Below, one piece after another: positions 9,102 through 17,016 of a stretch of DNA of 64,000 bases (its first letter is position 1; each line of letters opens with the position of its first letter). This DNA comes from Sinorhizobium terangae. GTDB lineage: Bacteria; Pseudomonadota; Alphaproteobacteria; Rhizobiales; Rhizobiaceae. The translations under genes and the position numbers were made by a program. The notes beneath the pieces are model-generated. The model had not been told where the DNA came from and searched no databases. It saw nothing but the letters and a program-made list of their open reading frames with translations. The stretch is from positions 2,232,001-2,296,000 of the forward strand of contig NZ_CP121659.1 in the NCBI RefSeq assembly GCF_029714365.1, written 5' to 3'.

Positions 9102-9214
9102 TGGCTTCGAAATAGCCTATCTTTCCACAGGCTTGTCTTCGCGCTTGAAGAATCCGGAATAAAAGAAGAACATCATTTCTGGCCTTTCGGTCCCGAATCA
9201 CTACATTGGGCCGC

Positions 9215-11869
9215 ATGAGCAAAGGTTTTGACGACATTCCCTTCTTCGACGAGGAGCCGGCACCGCGCAAACCCGCGCCCGCCGCCAACGGTATCGCTGC
9301 GCGCGCCATGGCCGCCCGCGACAACGCCAAGCGCCCGGATTATCTCTCCGGCCTCAATCCCGAGCAGACGGAAGCTGTCGAGACGCTCGAAGGACCTGTG
9401 CTCGTCCTCGCCGGTGCCGGCACCGGCAAGACCCGCGTTCTGACGACCCGCATCGCCCATATCCTTTCGACCGGCCGCGCTTTCCCCTCGCAGATCCTCG
9501 CGGTCACCTTCACCAACAAGGCCGCGCGCGAGATGAAGGAGCGCATCGGCGTGCTTGTCGGCCATGCGGTCGAAGGCATGCCCTGGCTCGGCACCTTCCA
9601 TTCGATCGGCGTCAAGCTGCTCCGCCGCCATGCGGAGCTCGTCGGCTTGAGGTCGGATTTCACCATCCTCGACACCGACGATGTCGTGCGGCTGATCAAG
9701 CAGCTCATCCAGGCCGAAGGGCTCGATGACAAGCGCTGGCCGGCCAAGCAATTCGCCGGCATGATCGACACCTGGAAGAACAAGGGCCTCGATCCTTCGC
9801 AAATTCCGGAGGGCGACGCCCGCGCCTTCGCCAACGGCAAGGGCCGCGAACTCTACGCCGCCTACCAGAACCGGCTCTTGACGCTCAACGCCTGCGATTT
9901 CGGCGATCTGCTCCTGCACCCGATCCGCATGTTCCGCGCCAATCCGGATGTGCTCCGGGAATATCACGACAAGTTCCGCTACATCCTGGTCGACGAGTAC
10001 CAGGACACCAACACCGCGCAATATATGTGGCTGCGGCTCTTGGCGCAGCGGCCGCAGGGAAAAAGCTGGTCGCAACGAAACCCCTCCCCAACCCCTCCCC
10101 ACAAGGGGGAGGGGCAGGTGCGTGCCGCTGACTCCCGCTCCCCATCGCAGTCGAGCGAGGAGCAAGCGTCGAACCTCGATGACCGGAACGCGGCGGCGCG
10201 GCAGGATAGCCCCTCCCCCTTGTGGGGAGGGGTTGGGGAGGGGAAATCGCAGGGAGCCGGCGACAGGAAACCCACCGTCAACATCTGCTGCGTCGGCGAC
10301 GACGATCAGTCGATCTACGGCTGGCGCGGCGCGGAGGTGGACAACATTCTGCGCTTCGAAAAGGATTTCCCCGGCGCCAAGGTCATCAAGCTGGAGCGCA
10401 ACTACCGCTCGACCGAACATATTCTCGGCGCCGCCGCGCACTTGATCGCCCACAACGAAGGCCGCCTCGGCAAGACTCTCTTCACCGAACGCACCAATCC
10501 GGACGATGAGAAGGTGCACGTCCATGCCGCCTGGGATTCGGAAGAGGAAGCCCGCGCCATCGGCGAGGAGATCGAGCAGCTACAGCGGCAGAAGCACAAT
10601 CTGAACGACATCGCGATCCTGGTGCGCGCCTCGTTCCAGATGCGCGAATTCGAAGACCGCTTCGTCACACTCGGGCTCAACTACCGCGTCATCGGCGGCC
10701 CGCGCTTCTACGAGCGGCTCGAAATCCGCGACGCCATGGCCTATTTCCGCCTTGTCTGCCAGCCGGCCGACGACCTCGCCTTCGAGCGCATCGTCAACAC
10801 GCCGAAGCGGGGCTTAGGCGACACCACGGTGCGCACCCTGCACGACTATGCCCGCGCGCGCGACATCCCCATGCTCGCCGCTGCGACCGAGATCATCGAG
10901 ACCGACGAGTTGAAGCCGAAGGCGCGCAAAGCCCTCTTCGACGTCGTCACCGATTTCCGCCGCTGGCAGACGCTGCTCGAAACGACGCCGCATACGGAGC
11001 TTGCCGAGCAGATTCTCGATGAGAGCGGCTACACCGCCATGTGGCAGGCCGACAAATCGGCGGAAGCCCCGGGGCGGCTCGAAAACCTGAAGGAACTCAT
11101 CCGCTCGATGGAGGCCTTCGAGTCGATGCGCGGGTTCCTGGAACATGTCGCGCTCGTCATGGACGCCGAGCAGAACGAGGATATGGATGCCGTCTCGATC
11201 ATGACGCTGCATTCGGCCAAGGGCCTGGAATTCGACACGGTGTTCCTGCCGGGCTGGGAGGAAGGCCTCTTCCCCCACCAACGCGCGCTCGACGAGGGCG
11301 GCCGCGCCGGTCTCGAGGAAGAACGCCGCCTCGCCTATGTCGGCATCACCCGCGCCAAGCGCCGCTGCCATATCTGGTTCGTCTCGAACCGCCGCATCCA
11401 CGGCCTATGGCAATCGACGATGCCCTCGCGCTTCCTGGACGAACTGCCGATCGACCATGTGGAAGTGGCCGAGCAGGATGTCTCCTATGGTGGCTACGGT
11501 CGCGGCGGCTATGGCCAGTCGCGTTTCGACAAGGCCGATCCCTTCGAAAACTCCTACCAGACCCCCGGCTGGAAGCGCGCCCAGCAGCACCGCTCGGAGG
11601 CGACCCGCGACAATTGGGGCACCCGCTCCGGCCACGCCGTCGAGCGCATCGGCTACGGCGAGTCCGGCCCGCGCACCCGCATGATCGAGGGCGAACTGGT
11701 CGCCAAGTCGACGACCTCGGAACCCTCCCGCTTCAACATCGGCGACCGCGTCTTCCACTTGAAATTCGGCAATGGCAACATCGCCGCGATCGAGGGCAAC
11801 AAGCTGACGATCAATTTCGATCGGGCCGGACAGAAGCGCGTGCTCGAGGGGTTTGTGGAGCGGGTGTGA
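9215..11869 (+). CDS. uvrD: DNA helicase UvrD/PcrA/Rep family with in-frame insertion
   Basis: An ATP-driven 3'-5' DNA helicase for repair and replication restart, 884 residues. Walker A is GAGTGKT (67-73), followed by TFTNKAAREMKERI, GTFHSIGVKLLRRH, the Walker B/motif II VDEYQDTN near residue 260, GDDDQSIYGWRGA, and VSIMTLHSAKGLEFDTVFLP. Between motif II and GDDDQSIYGWRGA sits an extra stretch of about 69 residues (about 284-352) rich in Pro, Ser and Gly. It is encoded by a palindromic repeat and has no helicase motif. The C-terminus contains a GGYGRGGYGQ run. I chose the ATG at 9215 over a TTG at 9206. Confidence 0.93.
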   Translation: MSKGFDDIPFFDEEPAPRKPAPAANGIAARAMAARDNAKRPDYLSGLNPEQTEAVETLEGPVLVLAGAGTGKTRVLTTRIAHILSTGRAFPSQILAVTFTNKAAREMKERIGVLVGHAVEGMPWLGTFHSIGVKLLRRHAELVGLRSDFTILDTDDVVRLIKQLIQAEGLDDKRWPAKQFAGMIDTWKNKGLDPSQIPEGDARAFANGKGRELYAAYQNRLLTLNACDFGDLLLHPIRMFRANPDVLREYHDKFRYILVDEYQDTNTAQYMWLRLLAQRPQGKSWSQRNPSPTPPHKGEGQVRAADSRSPSQSSEEQASNLDDRNAAARQDSPSPLWGGVGEGKSQGAGDRKPTVNICCVGDDDQSIYGWRGAEVDNILRFEKDFPGAKVIKLERNYRSTEHILGAAAHLIAHNEGRLGKTLFTERTNPDDEKVHVHAAWDSEEEARAIGEEIEQLQRQKHNLNDIAILVRASFQMREFEDRFVTLGLNYRVIGGPRFYERLEIRDAMAYFRLVCQPADDLAFERIVNTPKRGLGDTTVRTLHDYARARDIPMLAAATEIIETDELKPKARKALFDVVTDFRRWQTLLETTPHTELAEQILDESGYTAMWQADKSAEAPGRLENLKELIRSMEAFESMRGFLEHVALVMDAEQNEDMDAVSIMTLHSAKGLEFDTVFLPGWEEGLFPHQRALDEGGRAGLEEERRLAYVGITRAKRRCHIWFVSNRRIHGLWQSTMPSRFLDELPIDHVEVAEQDVSYGGYGRGGYGQSRFDKADPFENSYQTPGWKRAQQHRSEATRDNWGTRSGHAVERIGYGESGPRTRMIEGELVAKSTTSEPSRFNIGDRVFHLKFGNGNIAAIEGNKLTINFDRAGQKRVLEGFVERV
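10081..10243. repeat. Palindromic element inserted in frame inside uvrD
   Basis: Two perfect 34-base inverted arms, 10081-10114 and 10210-10243, flank a 95-base spacer. The arms are built of CCCCTCCCC blocks around ACAAGGGGGAGGGG. Translated, they give PSPTPPHKGEG and PSPLWGGVGEG. The inserted block is probably somewhat longer than the arms (about 10064-10270), because similar GGGAAA and AGGAAA strings flank it. Length preserves the reading frame. Confidence 0.85.
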
Positions 11870-11906
11870 TCAGGCCGAACGCTGGGTCGACGCCACCGCC
11901 CCGCGC

Positions 11907-12368
11907 TCAAATCATCATCTTGTACATCACAAAGCCAGACTTCTGCGCCAGCTTGTCGTAGAGCCGCATCGCCTTGATGTTGCTTTCGTGCGTCAGCCAG
12001 TACACACGCGGCGAGCCTGCCCGTCGTGCCGCTTCGAAGACGCCGTTGATCAGCGCCTGGCCGACGCCCTTGCCGCGCGCGGCTTCGTTGATGAAGAGGT
12101 CCTGGAGATAGCAATTTGGCTGGATCGAGATCGTGCTGCGATGGAAGATGTAATGCGTGAGCCCGATCAGCCGGCCTTTGCTTTCGGCAACCAGCGCATG
12201 CATCGGTTCATAGGCATCGAAGAAGCGTGACCAGGTCATGAGCGTGATGTCGGGCGTGAGCGCGGTTGCCCCCGCGCGGCCGTAGAAGGCGTTATAGCCT
12301 TCCCAGAGCGGCAGCCATCGATCGTAGTCACTGCGCACGACGGGTCGGATCGAGAGGTCTTCGGTCAT
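11907..12368 (-). CDS. GNAT-family N-acetyltransferase
   Basis: A 153-residue acetyl-CoA-dependent acetyltransferase. The acetyl-CoA-binding loop is AARGKGVGQALI, preceded by the YLQDLFINE strand, and the C-terminus YWLTHESNIKAMRLYDKLAQ matches GNAT motif B. The substrate is unknown. I chose the ATG at 12368, where the family sequence begins (MTEDLSIRPV); upstream in-frame ATGs would add a tail with no domain match. It converges with uvrD, 37 bases away. Confidence 0.85.
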   Translation of the reverse strand: MTEDLSIRPVVRSDYDRWLPLWEGYNAFYGRAGATALTPDITLMTWSRFFDAYEPMHALVAESKGRLIGLTHYIFHRSTISIQPNCYLQDLFINEAARGKGVGQALINGVFEAARRAGSPRVYWLTHESNIKAMRLYDKLAQKSGFVMYKMMI

Positions 12369-12544
12369 TTTCGAACCCACCAGGAAGGCCTTGCAGAGCG
12401 CGAGAGGATAAACCCTGACATCAATCCGGTCCATGCGGCTGTCGCGCACCAGTTCATCGCTCGACGATGGTTCAAGGACATGAGGCAGGCGCTCGATAAA
12501 TCAATACTTCATGAAAGCGGAATGTCGTCGCGATCGCCAATGGC

Positions 12545-13204
12545 TCACCGCCCCCTCGCCTCCTTCATAAGCGCGACCACCTCTGCATCCGTCGTCTGCT
12601 CAAAATCGTCGTAGTAGATGCTGACCGCATGGAACGGGCTGGGGCTCGATAGGCAAACGATCCGGTCCACCTCCCGGCGCAAGCTGCTAACAGCGCTCGG
12701 CGGCGCGACCGGAACGGCGAGCATCAGCGCTGCCGCACCTGCCTTCCGCAGTGCCTGGATCGCCGCTTTGGCCGTGCCGCCGGTAGCAATGCCGTCATCG
12801 ACGACGATGACATTGCGCCCCTTCGGTGAAACGCGCGGTCGGTCGCCCACATAAAGCGCCCGGCGCCGTGTCAGTTCGAGCCGCTGGCGCTCGGTCTCGG
12901 CCTCGATATAGGCCTCGGGCGGATGCACGAGGCGCATCGCTTCGTCGTTCAATACAAGCTGCGGCACTTCGCCGTCGACGAGTGCACCGAGCCCGAATTC
13001 GGCATGCCCGGGCGCGCCGATCTTGCGGACGATCAGGAGTTCGAGCGGCGCGCCGAGATGGGCGGCGACCTCGAATGCCACGGGCACGCCGCCGCGCGGC
13101 AGCGCCATCACCACGGGATCGGCGAAATCCTCGCGCTCGATCGCGCGCGCCAGCTTTCGGCCTGCATCGACCCTGTCCGCAAAAGGTAGGCTTTCACCCG
13201 GCAT
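12545..13204 (-). CDS. Phosphoribosyltransferase-family protein
   Basis: A 219-residue type I phosphoribosyltransferase-like protein. The PRPP-binding loop reads VIVVDDGIATGGTAKAAI, and the early VMALPRGGVPVAFEVA and LLIVRKIGAPGHAEFGLGAL segments match the PRTase branch often annotated as 'predicted phosphoribosyltransferase'. Its true substrate is not known. The start is uncertain: the ATG at 13204 fits the domain, while upstream in-frame GTG (13243) and TTG (13264) starts are weaker. Confidence 0.8.
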   Translation of the reverse strand: MPGESLPFADRVDAGRKLARAIEREDFADPVVMALPRGGVPVAFEVAAHLGAPLELLIVRKIGAPGHAEFGLGALVDGEVPQLVLNDEAMRLVHPPEAYIEAETERQRLELTRRRALYVGDRPRVSPKGRNVIVVDDGIATGGTAKAAIQALRKAGAAALMLAVPVAPPSAVSSLRREVDRIVCLSSPSPFHAVSIYYDDFEQTTDAEVVALMKEARGR

Positions 13205-13384
13205 CGCATCCGCTCCCGCCGGTCTCCGCGCATTGGCATGCACAACCGTTACGCGGTCAACCAATCGCTAAAATTGCATCCAATTTTTCCGGCTTTCGTT
13301 AATGCGCCACGGGTACCAATTGACTTCGCATATTGGCTGGAACGCAAGCCGCCTTTCTATTTTAGCACGACAGGCCGTTTCGAA

Positions 13385-14629
13385 ATGAGCTTTCTCCCTG
13401 CCATATCGCTTTTGGCGCTTTTGATGATGCTGCCGATCCTCTTGTCGCTACGGCAGTCGGCGGCCGGCATGCAGTCTTTTTGCCTCGGCTGCGCGCTTGC
13501 GGCGATCGCAATCGCCTTGATGATCCTTGCGGGTATGGTCTCGGCCATTCTTCCCGTCGTCGTCGGCTACGGCGCGCTGATCTCCGCGTGCCTCTTCATC
13601 CTTCTGGGGTTCCGTGGTCTCCTTGCGCTACCCGCTCCCGCTTTCCTGTTGCCGGCATTGGTGCTCGCCGCCGGCATTGTCGGCCTGGTCGTATCATTGA
13701 ACGGTGACGACAGAGTCGGCGCCTTGCTGCTTGTGGTCGGTCTTGCCTCTGCCCTTCTTCTGGTCGCCGGCCTCGCCGTCGTCGATCGCTGGCCGAAGGC
13801 ACGGCTTGCGTGCCACGTGGTCATCGTCATTTCGGTCGCAGTCGGCTGCGCCGCGCTCTTCCATGCGCTGACCCCCCTGCATCAGTCAGCCGCGGCTCCT
13901 GCTTCTGTCGCCTCCGAGTTCGCGCTTGCCGCAATGCGGGTGGCTTTTCTGCCGCTCCTGTTCCTCGCTGTTATCCTCAGCGTCCAGAGCCGCATCATCG
14001 CTGGTTTGAGGACGACGATCGCCCGCGACGGACTGACCGGCGCCTTGTCGCGCGGGGCGCTGATCGAGGCGGGAGAACGGATTTTCGCGGACTGCGCGGC
14101 CCGGCGCCGGCCGCTTGCCTTCCTGCTCCTCGACCTCGACTATTTCAAGCAAATCAATGACCATTACGGCCACGCCTGCGGCGACATTGCGCTCAAGCAT
14201 TTCGCAGAGACCGTATCCGCCTTTCTTGACGGACGCGGTGCCTTTGGCCGTATCGGCGGCGAGGAATTCGGCCTGATCCTGCCGGACCACACCGAGGAGC
14301 AGGCGACAGCGCTTGCCGAGGCAATCTGCCGGACCGTGCGTGAAACGCCCGTCACCCGCGTCCATCAACGCATCCGGCTGACCGTCAGCATCGGCATCGC
14401 GGCCGCAGCGCCAGGCGACACGATTACCGACGTGATGATCCGCGCCGACCTGGCGCTCTATGATTCCAAGGCGGACGGCCGCGATCGCTGCACGATCGCA
14501 AGGCAGCGCCAGATCGACGCCAGTGCTCGGGCGCTCGCGGCGGCAGCGGCGCAGCTGCGCCAGTCCGATAGTCGTCCGCAGCCGGAAAAGGCGACTCCGC
14601 GGCAGGCGACACGTCAGTATCGGTCTTGA
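13385..14629 (+). CDS. Membrane-bound diguanylate cyclase (GGDEF)
   Basis: A 414-residue protein with six to seven N-terminal membrane segments (about residues 1-210) and a C-terminal GGDEF domain. The domain shows DGLTGALSRGAL, LLDLDYFKQINDHYGH and the catalytic signature GGEEF in GRIGGEEFGLILP, so it should make cyclic di-GMP from two GTP. The RxxD product-inhibition site normally five residues before GGEEF is absent (RGAF instead), so feedback inhibition by that site is unlikely. There is no EAL domain. The ATG at 13385 lacks a strong ribosome-binding site, so the start is moderately sure. Confidence 0.88.
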   Translation: MSFLPAISLLALLMMLPILLSLRQSAAGMQSFCLGCALAAIAIALMILAGMVSAILPVVVGYGALISACLFILLGFRGLLALPAPAFLLPALVLAAGIVGLVVSLNGDDRVGALLLVVGLASALLLVAGLAVVDRWPKARLACHVVIVISVAVGCAALFHALTPLHQSAAAPASVASEFALAAMRVAFLPLLFLAVILSVQSRIIAGLRTTIARDGLTGALSRGALIEAGERIFADCAARRRPLAFLLLDLDYFKQINDHYGHACGDIALKHFAETVSAFLDGRGAFGRIGGEEFGLILPDHTEEQATALAEAICRTVRETPVTRVHQRIRLTVSIGIAAAAPGDTITDVMIRADLALYDSKADGRDRCTIARQRQIDASARALAAAAAQLRQSDSRPQPEKATPRQATRQYRS

Positions 14630-14743
14630 GGTTCAAGCTGTGAACGCACCGCGGCCTGCCGCGACAAAGCAGCTACAGGCCGGCGCCTTGCATTGCCGCG
14701 CCCGCTACCTATCTCAACGCTGCGATCCATCGGAGTGAATTTC

Positions 14744-15238
14744 ATGTTCCGCCCCATCCGCATCCTGCTCCTTGCCGGTCTGGCCGCCTGTGCAGCGTCC
14801 CTCCCCGTGCGCGCCGAAACGGTCGGCCAAGTGGGCGTCGACTGGCTCGGCAACGACATCAAGATCGATGCCGTCCGCGACCCCAAGGTCAACGGCGTCA
14901 CCTGCCACGTGACCTATTTCGATCGCAGTGTGATCGACCGCCTGAAGAACGGCAACTGGTTCGAGGACCCCTCCAACAATTCGATTGCCTGCAGGCAGAC
15001 GGGGCCGATCACCATCGGCGACATCGATCTGTCGAAGGAAGGGGAAGAGGTTTTCCGCTCCGGCCTGTCGCTGATCTGGAAAGATCTTCTGGTGACCCGC
15101 ATTTACGACAAGGCCAATGACACGCTGATTTACCTTGCGCATTCGCGACAGCTGACCGATGGATCGGCCAAGATGTCGATTACGACCGTGCCGCTCTTCG
15201 GCCAGACGGTTACCTGGGAGAAAGGGCGCCCGCAATAG
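14744..15238 (+). CDS. CreA-like exported protein
   Basis: A 164-residue protein with a cleavable signal peptide (LLLAGLAACAASLPVRA, cleavage after about residue 24). The mature part starts ETVGQVGVDWLGNDIKIDA and contains DPKVNGVTCHVTYFDR, a CreA-family hallmark. Function is unknown; the family is periplasmic. The ATG at 14744 has CGGAGTG seven bases upstream. Confidence 0.85.
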   Translation: MFRPIRILLLAGLAACAASLPVRAETVGQVGVDWLGNDIKIDAVRDPKVNGVTCHVTYFDRSVIDRLKNGNWFEDPSNNSIACRQTGPITIGDIDLSKEGEEVFRSGLSLIWKDLLVTRIYDKANDTLIYLAHSRQLTDGSAKMSITTVPLFGQTVTWEKGRPQ

Positions 15239-15249
15239 TGTTGTCAGAG

Positions 15250-15279
15250 CTCAAGGCGGTTGTCCCATCCCGCCTTGAG
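15250..15279. terminator. Inverted repeat between convergent genes
   Basis: Arms CTCAAGGCGG (15250-15259) and CCGCCTTGAG (15270-15279) pair perfectly around a ten-base loop. It lies between the CreA-like gene and the converging small exported gene. There is no T-run, so termination is inferred from position. Confidence 0.5.
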
Positions 15280-15301
15280 AATTGTTCACACTATCCGAAT
15301 G

Positions 15302-15610
15302 TCACGGTGTTGGGGGAACGATACCGCGGTAATAGTCGCCTTCCCCGGTCTGATAGCGTGGCTGAAGGGTGGATCCGCCGCTATTCGGATAGATGATCCG
15401 ACCGTTGCGGTCGATGCTGCCCGTTGGCATCTCGTCAACCGCAGCCGGCCGGTTCTGCGGCATAGCCGTGGCCCGTACCTGGTTCTGCGTGCCCGGAGGA
15501 TTGTTCGGGTCGATGCCCGGATAGTAGGAGTCCGCCAAGGCTGGCGCTGCGCCGCCGAGTACGGAGGACAGGGCAAATGCAACAACTGATGTTTTCAGCG
15601 AAACTTTCAT
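15302..15610 (-). CDS. Small exported protein with YYxGI repeats, copy A
   Basis: A 102-residue protein with a signal peptide ending AAPALA before DSYYPGIDPNNPPGTQNQ. It then has VDEMPTGSIDR and ends GDYYRGIVPPTP. It is a paralogue of the next gene upstream (15970-16305): the same signal-peptide style, the same DSYYxGIDPxNPPGTQN block, the same MPTGSI centre and the same GDYYxGIxPP end. The ATG at 15610 follows TAGGAG. Function is unknown; it should be periplasmic or secreted. Confidence 0.75.
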   Translation of the reverse strand: MKVSLKTSVVAFALSSVLGGAAPALADSYYPGIDPNNPPGTQNQVRATAMPQNRPAAVDEMPTGSIDRNGRIIYPNSGGSTLQPRYQTGEGDYYRGIVPPTP

Positions 15611-15969
15611 GACATTAGCTCCTATGTTCATTTTGCATCCGGCCTCCAACGGATACTGAAAGCATAACACCTTTGGAGAGCAGTTGTTCATTGCAAGCGG
15701 TGACGTTTTGTCACGAATGACTCATGCAACCGTGATGGAACATTACGCAGCTGTAACTTGACGCCGCGTTCGCGGCCCTACTGGGTGACGATCGAGAACG
15801 AACCACTCCCACGCACCGGCGATCGGGATCTGCAATCGCCAATGCGCATATACCGGTGGTGCTCGCCTCATTGAGGCCACGCACTCATGACGCCGGAGGA
15901 CGAAAAATCGCCGATCGCGCGCTGTCTAGTGCCGGTAATATATCGGTAAGATCCAGACTATGCTGTCAC
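15611..15969. promoter_or_regulatory. Spacer between the tandem exported genes
   Basis: A 359-base stretch long enough to hold a separate promoter for copy A. It is less GC-rich near 15655-15760. I found no gene, hairpin or repeat in it that I could support. Confidence 0.35.
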
Positions 15970-16305
15970 TCAGGGAACCGGTGCCGGGGGCATGATACCC
16001 TGGTAGTAGTCGCCCTGACCGCCACCCTGGTACTCATTCCGATACTGCTCACGCACGCGCCCCGGGGCTCCACTGACGCTGCCCGTCGCCATGGGATCGA
16101 CGTAGATGCTGCCTGTCGGCATTTCATCGACGTAATATGGGCGTCGTTGCATCGGTACTAACACCGTTCCTCTGTTTTGAGTCCCAGGAGGATTATGCGG
16201 ATCGATGCCCTGATAGTAGCTGTCGGCAAGGGCCGAACCCGCGACGCCTGCAAGGGCAGACGAGAGGACGAATGCGGCCAAGGATGTTCTCATGGAAACT
16301 CTCAT
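15970..16305 (-). CDS. Small exported protein with YYxGI repeats, copy B
   Basis: A 111-residue paralogue of the gene at 15302-15610. The signal peptide ends AGSALA before DSYYQGIDPHNPPGTQNR; the centre VDEMPTGSIYVDPMATGSVS carries a duplicated TGS block, and the end reads GDYYQGIMPPAPVP. A Gly/Gln-rich stretch (EYQGGGQGD) precedes the final repeat. The ATG at 16305 follows AGGAGCAATGCC. Function is unknown. Confidence 0.75.
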   Translation of the reverse strand: MRVSMRTSLAAFVLSSALAGVAGSALADSYYQGIDPHNPPGTQNRGTVLVPMQRRPYYVDEMPTGSIYVDPMATGSVSGAPGRVREQYRNEYQGGGQGDYYQGIMPPAPVP

Positions 16306-16494
16306 GGCATTGCTCCTGTGTCGGTAGCACCCCGCCTCCCGAGGGATGCTGTGGTTTTTCAGCATAGGCTGTTTACCATGCTGTTAGGGTATAACTCCTT
16401 CGCCGCGCCCGTGTTCCTGGAGTGCGACTGCCTCAGCGCCGTCTGACTTTGAAGCGCCGGTGGAAACCGGGACAAACTTGCATCGCCGGCATAT

Positions 16495-16521
16495 AAAAAG
16501 GCCCGCCGAAGCGGGCCTTTT
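16495..16521 (-). terminator. Rho-independent terminator of the chemotaxis operon
   Basis: A seven-base-pair GC stem (16500-16506 with 16511-16517) and CGAA loop, flanked by a run of A on the plus strand that reads as T on the minus strand. It lies 28 bases after the cheW stop. Confidence 0.85.
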
Positions 16522-16549
16522 GCCTGGAAGATCTGAGCCTGCGCTCAGG

Positions 16550-17014
16550 CTATGCCGCCTGTGCCAGCTCGTCGGCGATGACTGTATCGAGATTGAGGAA
16601 GCAGACCATCGACTTTTCGAGCGCCACGATGCCGCGGCAGAAGGCCCGCTGCGCCTCCGGAATGATCTCCGGTGGCGGCTGCAGGTCTTCGCTGCGGATC
16701 GTCATCATGTCGGAGACTTGCTCGACCAGAAGCCCGACAAGCTTGCCATTGATGTCGGTGACGATGATTGCCGAGCGCTCGGACGGCTCGGTCATCTTCA
16801 TGCCGAGGCGGCAGGCCATGTCGATCACCGGGATCACGGCGCCGCGCAGGTTGATGAGGCCAAGGACGTAAGGCGGCGTATGCGGCATCGGGGTAACCGG
16901 CGCCCAGCCGCGAATTTCGCGGATCGCCATGATGTCGATGCAGAACTCCTGGTCTCCGAGGTGGAAGGAGACGATTTCGAGATAGGCGCCGGACTGTTTG
17001 ATAGCGTTGCTCAT
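16550..17014 (-). CDS. cheW: Chemotaxis coupling protein CheW
   Basis: A 154-residue CheW, the adaptor joining chemoreceptors to the CheA kinase. It matches the family along its whole length: EIVSFHLGDQEFCIDIMAI, YVLGLINLRGAVIPVIDM and GLLVEQVSDMMTI. It starts two bases after the stop of the upstream chemoreceptor gene, so the two are cotranscribed and probably coupled. No cheA or other che gene is nearby, so this is a satellite pair feeding the main chemotaxis cluster. Confidence 0.93.
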   Translation of the reverse strand: MSNAIKQSGAYLEIVSFHLGDQEFCIDIMAIREIRGWAPVTPMPHTPPYVLGLINLRGAVIPVIDMACRLGMKMTEPSERSAIIVTDINGKLVGLLVEQVSDMMTIRSEDLQPPPEIIPEAQRAFCRGIVALEKSMVCFLNLDTVIADELAQAA

Positions 17015-17016
17015 GG

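Noticed and set aside
9102..9214. Possible SOS box in front of uvrD (GAAC-like strings)
   Set aside because: No GAAC-N7-GAAC or GTTC-N7-GTTC spacing is present; the same holds for the short recN upstream region.
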